Origin: Mytilus galloprovincialis
Lineage: Eukaryota > Mollusca > Bivalvia > Mytilida > Mytilidae
Assembly (NCBI RefSeq): GCF_965363235.1
Contig: NC_134843.1
Span: 90,863,795-90,927,794, forward strand
Direction: 5' to 3'
Length of the DNA stretch: 64,000 nucleotides
The first letter of the stretch is position 1; each line of letters opens with the position of its first letter. The notes beneath the pieces were generated by a model. That model did no database searches and had not been told where the DNA came from. It saw only the letters and a program-made list of their open reading frames with translations. A program made the position numbers and the translations under genes. Positions 25,801 through 37,800 of this stretch are shown here, piece by piece.

Positions 25801-28800
25801 AATGTTATATTTTTTTTTAAATTGCAGGAGCATTCACACACACCATGGATAGTAATAGTTTATAAATATTTACAGAAATGGAAAGAATCAGTATGTATTT
25901 TATTTCAAATCTTCTTTCCTTATCTAAAAAAAATATTTTACTGTTTTTATGCCCCACCTACGATAGTAGAGGGGCATTATGTTTTCTGGTCTGTGCGTCT
26001 GTTCGTTCGTTCGTCCGTCCGTCTGTTCGTTCGTCCGTTCGTTCGTTCGTCCGTCTGTCCCGCTTCAGGTTAAAGTTTTTGGTCAAGGTAGTTTTTGATG
26101 AAGTTGAAGTCCAATCAACTTAAAACTTAGTACACATGTTCCTTATGATATGATCTTTCTAATTTTAATGCCTAATTATATTTTATATCCAATTTCACGG
26201 TCCATTGAACATGGAAAATGATAGTGGGAGTGGGGCATCCGTGTACTTTGGACACATTCTTGTTTTGTAAAGATAGGCAATAAATAAAACTAATGATAAA
26301 TTAAACAGTATAAATATATACATATATGGTCAAAATTTATATTGAAGAAAACATGAATAGATATACACATTAATTTCAAATTTACTACATTTGTATTGGA
26401 TTTATATGTATGTAAACATAAACAATACACATGAATAGAACATATGCATGTAAACATAAATAATACACATGAATAGAACAAAGTGAGGCTTTATTTCTGT
26501 TACAGCATGATGGGAACGCACCAAAGAATTATAAAGAAAAATTGCTGTTTAAAGAATTTATTAAACAAGGTAAAACGATATTTTGTGATTGTTTACATCT
26601 TTTTTCCAGTAAAGGCTATTAATACATTCAAGGCACCAAGCGAAGGCACTTCTAAAGTGGTTGACCACCCATGGCGTCAATTTTAAAATTTCTCTTACAT
26701 TTTCGTCATACAAAAAAGTCTAAACATACACCCATAAGGATTTTAGAGTGTCCTTTCTGGATCGGATATATGTTTTTATCAATGGTAATGTGGTTCAAAA
26801 GATTTAAAATCTCGAACATTTTAAGGTAATTAATAGGAACACTTTCCATACGCCATCACAGGAAAGAATTTTTTCTGATTATAGAATAAAAGAAGATTTG
26901 GGTATGCATCAGTGAGTTTCAAGTACGAATGTATAGATATAGTGGTCAAAAATGCAAAATCATTTGCGCGTTACAATTTTAAAACTTCAATATAGCTTAA
27001 TTAAATTGTGTCATGTTTTAAATATAAATGCAGCTATCATTAAATTCATGTAAAGATATAAATATATCTGATCAATAAGGGATAATATGAATAACAAGGG
27101 ATCTACAATGAGTTCGGCAGTAATAATAAAAGTTTGAACAGTTAACAATAAATTTCTTCTCTTACTTGTTTCTAAAGATTGCATGATCTGTGTTCCATCA
27201 CGTAAGCTTTTTTGTAGGTATAAGGTCAAATAAAGAAGGGTTTCCATTGGATGAAGAGAATTTTGATGAAGCAGTAAAGAGTGTCAACACAGCTTTGGTA
27301 CCCAGCAGTGTATGTTGTATAGTATTGTTGCATGAAAAAATCTTTTAGTTTCAATGGTTAACAGATGTCATTAGAGGGAAATCTTTTATATCTAATTTAT
27401 CTTTTCTCCTTTCTGTTGGGAGAAAAGATTGAAGCTTTGACCCCTATTGTCATGTTATTCAGTGTTTGATATCATTCCATACATTTGGTATTGTATCTGC
27501 ACCTCTTGTCAGCTTTGATATTGTGAATGATCCTCGTCAAAATAAAAAGTAAATAATGATTATGGCCTGTGGCTAGGGTGTAAAGTGATATCCTTGTCCG
27601 TAATTTCATCCTTCATTCCCAAAATAAATCATTTCATCCTTCATTCCCAAAATAAAACTGTTTTCAGAAAGAAAAAAATCAATTTGTAGACATTTAAATA
27701 AGCTTTAGTTGAAGCATATATTATGATCTACAATCTACTTCTTGTTTTGAATTAAGACCTGCTATTGAAAAATTATATGATCCTTGGACCATAAATTTCA
27801 TGAAAATTGTACCTGTAATTTTCTGACCTTTATGGTAATACCTATAGATATTGAACTGATTTTGGTTAAAAATTTATGAAAATTGTACATGTTTTGGCTT
27901 TTTGTAAAAGTTAAAATATCGAACTGGTATTTGGTTCATTGTGTAAAAATGTGAGTTACAGATTGATTTTGTATTTCCTTCCACATGGCTTACCTACTGA
28001 CATTTAACAGGTGGGTATGTGCATGTCCTCCTGACACATCTAATTTATTTCAAGTAGTTCATTTAATCAATTTTAAAACTTTTTATATTTAAAATGATAT
28101 CTACTGTAGCATTTTGTAATTTTATGATTTGTTGACTAAAGAACTTTCAACAATTGCTTTTATTTCATCCATATATTGGAAGTTTATAACCAAGAATCAA
28201 AAGTGTTATAAATACCTAGGGGTTTAGTTTAAACATATTTATTTATAGTGGATTGGGAAACAAGTTTTGCAACTTATATTAATCCCTTTCCACTTTGCGG
28301 GTGCGAGTGCTGCCTTGTAGCAGCATCAGCCTGCTCTTTTTCGAAATCTACAAGGGTGTCTTTAACGTGCAAGTGATATGGCTCTCTCTTAACACGGGTC
28401 AGCCATTTATCGTCCCCTTCCGATGGACTATCATTGTTTCCTCGAGACCATACTCACAAATAGTGTCAAGGGAGAGCCGAAAATTAGGTGGATCCAACCA
28501 TTTTCAAAAAGGGGGTTTTAAACTCCCGGAACCCTCCCCTGGATCCACTACTGATACCATTGCTACATCTTCAACAATTTTTTATTCAGTCTGACTTTCA
28601 GTTTAATCTTTTACTATTTTGCTTATCAATATTCTATTTCTATTGTAGATGCCAAGTGAAATAAGAAAGCTGTTTGAAGATCCATGTTGTAGTAATTTAG
28701 ATGCTGAGGTATGATAAATCAGATCTGTCCTTGACCTGTAAAAAAAATATTGAAAATGATATACAAGATATATTTCTGTAAAAGAAAATTATTCATTTCA

Positions 28801-31800
28801 TTCAGTATTTGAAACGCTTGATTTGCAAGAAATTACAATACCCTTTTACATATTGGAATAAATACCTTGAGAATCAATAAGTTGTAGTGTTGATATAAGG
28901 CGGTCTGGGTGGGGTAAAATCGTTTAGTGAATAGAGAATAATTGCAAAAAAAAAATAGAATAGATAAAAGCTTTCTAAATAGTGATAGTTCTAAAATATT
29001 TAATTGTTTAAATTAAATAACTTTGTTACACAAATCATTATTTCTGACTGACAGCTGATTTCAATTATAATGTTAAATTTATTTTGCAGAGTTCATCTTT
29101 CTGGATTCTAGTCAGAGCAGTCAAAGAATTTGTAGATAATGAAGGAAAAGGTTAGTACAACTACACGTTTTTTTTTAAACACAACCAACATCTGAAGAAG
29201 CAAGTTCCATGGTAACAATGAAAAGTGCATAGGTCTTACTATTATATCAAACTTCTCTGAATTAGGGAAGTCCTATGTAGGTTTTTAAAAAGTTTTGTGA
29301 AAAACTTGTTGATATTTTTTATGCAGTTAACAGTCTGTAAAGCTAGTTAAAAATTGTGCACCAATGCAAAACTAATCTAAAACTAATAAAAGCTGCTATT
29401 TGGTAAAAATATATGATACAAATTAGTTATATTAGGTAAACAAAGACAAGACATTGATTGTTGTAGATTTATTACCTCTGCGTGGAACCATCCCTGATAT
29501 GACAGCTGATTCCACTAGATATATTCAGTTACAGCACGTATATCATGGCCAGGCAGATGATGATGTTGCCGTAGTGACAGAGAAAGTTCGTAAAATAGAA
29601 CAGAGCATTGCAAAGGTTAGATTCATGTCTATTCAAATTGTCTTTTAAAAACTGAACAAAATTAAATTGTATTATTTTCTGCAGGAACTTTTATATATTT
29701 TTGGTCCAATGTAAAGAAATGTTTCAAATAATGTGTTATTGCTAGAAAATAGTTGTGAGTTAAATAATAAAAACAAAGACGTGATGTATTTACATGTAAC
29801 ATAATATTATTCAACTAAATATCAGGAATGGTAGAATTTTAGAGCTAACATTTTGATGCCCCTCCTATGATAGTAGAGAGGTATTATGTTTACTGGTCTT
29901 TTTTGTCTGTCTGTTCGTTTGTCCATCTATCTGTCCTGCTTCAGGTTAAAATTTTTGGTCATTCTCAATTTTATTTGATGAAGTTGAAGTCCAGTCAACT
30001 TGGAACTTAGTACACATGTTCCCTATGATATGATTTTTATAATTTTAATGCCAAACAGTAAACTTTCTAAGATGTGGTTTTGGTCTGTTGTAGGAGGAAC
30101 CTGTCGACACATTAAATATGCCACCACCAAATTATGTATGATGTTTTTATTCTGTTACCCTTTATTATTCCTGTATTGGACATAGGAATTGTCAATGAAT
30201 TTGGCCATCTGGTGCATTTTACCATTATATCATGAATGTCATTTAGCTAGAGAATAACTTTTGTTTTCATTCTACGGTTGTTTATTTTTTTTGGAATAAC
30301 CAATGTTTTTTTGTATTTTGAAGTGATTTTTTTTTTTTTTTCAATATTTAGAGATAACTTAAATACATAGAAACATTTCACTACTATCAATAATAAAATT
30401 TAAAATTAGACTTTTACAGAGTGAAAAAAATTATGGATTAAACATTTTGCAGAAGATGTGCCCTAATGGGAATATTCATATATATATTAGATTCATATAA
30501 AGGCTACATTTGTTTGTGTAGATTAGTTAAATTCAACTAAAAAATGAATTTGAAGACAGGAAAAAAAAACTGGCAAAATGCACACTAAAATTAATTTGAA
30601 AAAAATATTTATATTTATGAAAATTGCTGAATTAAGTGTCAATATTGAATCAGAAATTTACAGATAATCTTCTGACCAACAATTCAAAGCCACATTGACA
30701 AACTCCTTCAAAATGGACCATTTGTAAATCAGAAATAGAATGGAACAAAATGCATGAACAAAAATATACCTTGTATTAAATTATGTTTCTGGAAATAAGT
30801 GTTATTTTTATTTACAGATTTTTTTTAATGTTTTCAGTGTTTGAAATAAAACTGTGAAATGATTTTTATTATTTTTATAGGACAGATGTTTATACTACAT
30901 GTAATTGATCATATAAATTATTAATTGATAGGGTGTTAATATCAAGAAGAAGAAATGTATGCTACCTGGTTCTTATGCTGCAAATTCAGAAATATTGAGA
31001 AGTTTTTATTAATGTGAATAATGCAACTGGTTGAGTAATGCAACAATAAGAACAGACATTCTAATATCTTATTGATTTATCTGTATGCAGTTTTTCACGA
31101 AAACGCAATAACTTATCTCAAATTTTTTTTCATTCTGCTAAAATCACAATAAAATATGCACACAAAAATTTCTGAATTTGCAGTACCTAAAAATAACAAT
31201 GATACACCGGGAGGGGACAATACAGTTAACTTTATAGGAAGAAAGTGAGTTTTTTTTTATCTTAAAAACTTTGCAGATAGCTGTCTCCTCATATGTGTAG
31301 GTTTTAAGAGACAGTCTTAATTCTACAGAAATATACCATATTATTTGGTATATTTAAAAGTAATTGTACTGTTTATTATAAAAAACAATATGTAAATTAT
31401 CTCAGTGTTTTTTTTCTCAAAGTATTCATTTTATTTCAAATACAATTTTGTGTCTAAAAGTTATTTGTGTCACACACTGTTACTTTTTTGGATCTGCCAA
31501 TCAAAATTTTTTCAGAGCTGAAAGAAAAATACATTTTTGCATAACATTTTCCTATTTCTGTTTTTCCGAATGGTCCAGTTGCACTTTGTTATACAGTATG
31601 AATGATATTTTTATAGTTGCTATGAATAAAAAGCTGCATATCTTAAGTACTAAGCACAAGATATATAAGAGTACATAGGAGGGATATTTTTATTGTGTTT
31701 GAACGTGATATTTACAGTCCTGTAAATTCAGAAATATGTGCATACATTTATTATTGTGATTCCAAGGAGGAAGTCAATGTGAAATGCTGCATACGAATAA

Positions 31801-34800
31801 TGCTATCAAAATTTGGAATGCATATTTTGAAAACCTCCACTTTCACAATTTTGCAATAATAAAATATTACAAAAAGATCTGTATTTACAGTATCTACATG
31901 AAATAATATTTGTGTAAATGACACAACATTGAACTCTACTTATTAAAGTAGCTACATCTTTATTGATAATTTACAGTAAATTAAATTAGATGTTTAGAAA
32001 CAGTATTTATACTTTGTCTTGTGCAAGCAGGTGTATGTTTACCTTTAAATAAGTTCTGTATCTTCTTAATGTTTGATTCTTTCATAGATAACTGTCATAC
32101 TAAATATTTTCAAACTTTATCATGGAAAGTATTACAGAAAAACTCATAATGTTTGCTTATTTGTAGAATGAAATAGCTAACAGTTATGATGGCATATACT
32201 TTTCTTTATACTATTTTCCATCTTTTGATAGAAATACTGTAGATTTTACAACTTTCAAAGTCTTTTTCTTTTGAAAATCAAGTGCTAAGTACTGATTAAA
32301 TATTGAACATATACTTTAAGCCAAGCTGAAAAGAGGAGGGGGCTATAATTGTGGTTAGATGTGCAGCTTTTTTTAAGCTTGAGCATGAACAGCAGATAAT
32401 TCTGTTTAAATGATAAACATATTAAAAAAGATTGTATTTGTTAAAATTATTTGTTAACTCTAAAGTTTATAAAGAAAATTTCTAGAAATCATTTGAATAT
32501 GAGGACTGTTAGAGCAGAGGCATGGAAGCTTTGTCCTGAAAGCTTATATATTGTATCAGTCATCACTTACTGAACAATTCATTGCACTGATATTGCTTTA
32601 AGTATTTGTACGAGTCATGATGTTTCATCTATCATTGGTATTCAACAAAACCCCATTAGCTTACCATGCAGTTCCAGCCTGATTGTATACTACTTGACAA
32701 GAATTTATAACTGTTTTGATCTGCATATCTGCACATTTGTAAAATAAAATGATAAGTCCTTTCACTAAGGTCATTTTCAATAGCAGTAGTTAGACTCTTA
32801 AAATTGAAATGTGATACATTATAAATGTTTCTTTTGAGGAAGTGCTATTTATTTATACTTTCCAATACAAATTGATCATATAACTATAAACTAAATTACT
32901 CTTGTTGTTAACTTATTTGACGTTTTGCACTTTTTATCTTATAGAGGATGATTTTTTTGTTGTTGTCATTTTCCAATTTTTCTGATCAATTTATGTTCTG
33001 AAATACTCATATTCATGACAATTTACATTTGTGTTATGTTTTCTCTCTAGAAAGTTGTAAAAATTAATCACTCAAAAAAAAAAAAGGTTTGAGATATAAA
33101 ATATTGTATATTTATTTAGTGGTAGAAAGTATATATATATTCAAGGCTCAATAAATCAGGTCAAATAATTAGACAATATACGTATAGTGTCTTGAAATAT
33201 GAAATTTATTTGTATGAGGCTTAGAAACGGGAAAATGCGAGGTTCTACCGAGCATTTTCCCGTTTCGTGCCGAATACAAATAAATTTCATATTTCAAGAC
33301 ACTATACGTATATTGTCTTTATACTGAAATCGAAAAAAAAAATGAAAAATGAAAAAAAACACGTAACAAAAATTGTTAAAAAAAGTGTTTGGAATTTCCC
33401 TCTTGGGGTACCATATTGGGGTATTTCCCTATGAGCGTAGTCCAGGTGGTAAGACATTGGCGTATTAAGGAATTAGAAAGGGAAAATGAACTTAATTAAT
33501 AGCATTTGATAAACATGATATATAAATAACCAATTTGAAGACATAAAAGTTTAAATTCAAAAAAGTTTGACCATTGTTACTTTACGTTGTCATGGTCGTG
33601 ACGTGATGTTGTTGATGAAATACAATAAGGAGGCGGGGCTTATAGGTCAATTGGGGTCATTGACGTATAAAGCTAACGTTTATACGTATAGCTTTATCTG
33701 TACAGTAAAATAGCTGATTGCAGTATAATAAACTTTTAAGAGTCAAATTTACACTATTGGGTATGACTTTTTAAGAAGTGACTTGAGTAAGCTTTAGGAG
33801 ATATGTAATATAAAGATAGATATTTAATTATATAAATATGAAAATATACTGTAAATTCAGAGATTATTGTGAGGTTTTTCTAAATGCAAATAATCCGACT
33901 GAGTGAGTATTGCAAAAGTAAGGATTTGCATTATACATATATCCGTATGCAGATTTTCCTGGAATTGCAATATTTAATATCTCATTTTTGTCCATCCTTC
34001 AAAAATTGAAATGATAAATGCATACACTAATTTCTGAATGTACAGTAAATTGTTTTGTTTTTGTGAATTTCTATATAATGTAGTGGAATTCGGCATTCAT
34101 GCTTCAACCATTGCTGTTTCTCTAATTATTGGTATAAAAGTCTTTAATAGATGAAATTATGTCATCCTTGTTCAAAAATTGTTTCAAAATATGAAAATTT
34201 TATAAACATTTTTAAATGCATGAATTACTATAAACAGTATACCAATCTATTTAGATGTGATTTATATTTCCTTCATTGTGTTTAGTTGTTAATCTCTGAA
34301 ACCCCTAGGTACACACAGTTTATTTGTAGTCATTGAAATATGCCATTAAGGTGGTACCTAACACTACAGGGAGATAACTCTGTAAAATCAGCTAAACGTT
34401 TTAATTACGTTATGTTGTTAAGGGAATATTAAGCTTCTAAATGATCAAAAATAGTATTTGTCAAACTGCTATATAACCAGTGTAATTTTTCTGAAAAAAC
34501 GATTGGTTCAAATTATTTGAATTTTTTATATTTTTGTCAAAGGGACAAAGTATATACTTTGTCAAAATTTTATGAAATTTAAACGAGCCAAATTAATTTT
34601 AGTGAAAGTGTTGGGTACCACCTTAACTATTGTAACTTTCACTTCCAAATATGATGGAAGTAAATAAATATACATTTTTCTCATGAATATTAGATTTTTT
34701 TCATTTCATTAAATTCTCAAGAAAACAGATTGTGATTCCTTTGTTGATTATACTGACTTTGAAAATGATATCTTTTACAGGATAACTGCATATCAGACCA

Positions 34801-37800
34801 TGATATCAAACTATTTTGTAAGTATAACTGAATAATTTATATGCAGTTTGTCAGTTTTACCCTCAAGTTTTATTAAATTGTATGGATGGAGTCTGTTTGT
34901 ATGTTCCAGCACAACCCCCATAGTCTATTTCCTATTTTTACAATACAGTATACTGTGGCCCAACTTGGAACAAAGTTGATGAAGTCAGTAGTTGCCAATA
35001 CAAGCAATTGAAATACAGAATTTATTTCACCAAAACATCAAGAACTTCTAACCATGTAACAATAATAGATAGACTTCAGGATTTCATTTTATAAAATATT
35101 CAAATTTAAAAACTTAATATACTCTCTCATCACCCTTGGCAAATTCAGCCATCATTTGTGATTACAATGCTGTGCCATCTACTGGTAGATAAAAGTCACT
35201 CCCACTCCGACTTCATCATTCTTGACAAATGGCATCACTTTTCAGTGTGGTGATGTAAAAACAACTGCGTCTAGCGTTTACAAATATAGGGAAGCAGAAA
35301 CTGTTAATATACTTTAACATTTCAACATTTGCACTAGAAACATACCCATGAACACCAACTAGTTGATTAAATAAGAACTTTGAAATTGTTACCTTAACAT
35401 ATCCTATGTTTTGTCTTTCTATTTTCAGGATTTGTGGTATGATCCATCTGTATCTATTGTGTAAACGTCAATGCTTACTGAAACCACTCAGTTATATGTG
35501 ATATATGCCCCTTGAATATATATAAATTTATGGAAAATTTCATTGCAATTTCTCTTATTTCTTGGAGAAAAAAAAAATACTTGAAAAACGTTATGAGTTG
35601 AACTTGTTATTCCTGATTATTTATAATTTTATGCATTATGTGATCTTTATTTTGTCTTTCTTTCTTAATTCTACACAACTTATCTATTTGTTTCAGGTAA
35701 AAATGCTGCATTTTTAAGAATATTTAGATCCAGAAGTTTAGCAGAGGAATACAACAACAAAACAGCAAATCTACAAGAAATAGGTATTGGATAACTAGTA
35801 AATATAGCTATTCAAAGAGAGTTCCATGTTTTCCTAGTTATGGTCCTATATAGTGGTAATGTGGATGGAGGAAAATGTTCATATTTTACAGATCAAACAT
35901 TTGTTTTACACTGCCAAGCTATTATTGAAAAGATTGTTCTTTGCCACACATTAAAATTTCTACAAATTTATGTCATTGATATGTGAAAGTAAAATTGAGT
36001 GTATTGTAATGCCCCTTCTTTTTGATAAAATGAAATACTAAAATAATTTGAGTTACCAATTGTGCAGGAATTTTATGGGCTTGTATTTATAAATGGAATC
36101 TTGAATTCTTTCATCTAATTGTAAATTAATCTTATTGCAAACCAAATGAAACTTTTGTACAGAATGATCTCCTCTTGGTAAAGGTATTTAAACTTCTGTC
36201 AGTTCTTATGTCCCATTGAATAAATACAACAGCTACTGTTCTCTGTGTTTTTTTATTCACAATGACCTTTGAAATGATATGCCTGAATTTTTTTATACCC
36301 CACTTAGGGGCATTATATTTTTCTGTCTCTGTGTCCGTCTGTTCCTTCATTGGTCCATCTGTCCCACTTCAGGTTAACCTTTTTGGTCAAGGTAGTTTTT
36401 GATGAAGTCTAAGTCCAATCAACTTGAAACTTAGTACACATGATCAACTCACAAAACTACATGTTATGTCTTGATTATTTAATATCAATATCTATGAAAA
36501 CACTGATTCAAACTAGAAGTAGATTTCAGATAATGAAATAATTATTTTGGTGTGTTTGACAAATAAAAACTGGAAAATGATGACATTTTAATTATAGCTT
36601 CCTTAAATGTATTCCTTAACTTAACAAACACTAATTTCAATAGGAACAATGCTAAAATCAACTTTTTATACTCTTTGCTAAGTGACAGTTTATTGCTGAC
36701 ATATGTAGACTTTTCGTAATTTATATAACACAGCACCTTTAAAATGAGTATCATTTTTATACGACCGCAAAAAAAATTTATGATGTTGTCTTCGTCTGTG
36801 TCGTCCTCGTCCTAAGACACATTTAGATTCCGGACAATAACTTTAGTTTTAGGGAATGGATCTCTATAGATTTTTAACAGAAGGTTCAATACCACTAAAG
36901 GTTGAGATTGATTTCGGGGGTTGTTGTCCCAATAGTTTAGGAATGAGGGGCCAGAAAAGGGCCCAAATAAGCATTTTTCTTGGTTTTCGCACAATAACTA
37001 TAAGTATAAATAAATTGAAATCTATGAAATTTAAACACAAGGTTAATGACCACAATAGCAAAGTTAGGATTGATTTTTGGAGTTTTGGTCTTAACAATTA
37101 AGGAATAAGTGTCCCTAAAAGGGCCCAAATCAGCATTTTTCTTGGTTTTCACTCAATAACTTGAGTATATGTTAATAGAAATCTATGAAATTTTAACACA
37201 AGGTTTATGACCACAATAGGGAGGTTGGGATTGATTATGGGAGTTTTGGTCCCAATAGTTTATGAGTTAGGGCCAAAACAGGGTCCAAAATTAAAGTTTT
37301 ATTGTTTGATTTCATAAAAATTTGAAATATTGGGGTTCCTTGCAATTGATATGCCAAATCTAACAGTGTATTTTGAATCTTAATATTTGGTCCCGTTTTC
37401 AAATTGGTCTACATTAAGGTCCAATGGGTCCAAAATCGAATTTAGTTTGATTTTAACAAAAATTGAATTCTTGGGGTTCTTTGATATGCTGAATCTTAAC
37501 ATGTACTTAGATTTTTGATTATGAGCACAGTTTTCAAGTTAGTCCAAATTCAGGTAAAAAATTAAACTTTGTTGGATTTCAACAAAAATTGAATATATGG
37601 GGTTCTTTGGTATGCTGAATCTAACCATATGTATCTAGATTTTTGATATTTAGGCCCAGTTATTAAATTGGTCAGTATTGAGGTCTAAAGGATTCAAAAT
37701 TGAACTTTATTAGATTTCTTCAAAAATTGAATTCTTGGGGTTTTTGATATGCTGAATCTAACCATGTATTTTGATTTTGGATATGGGACCATAATAGGTA

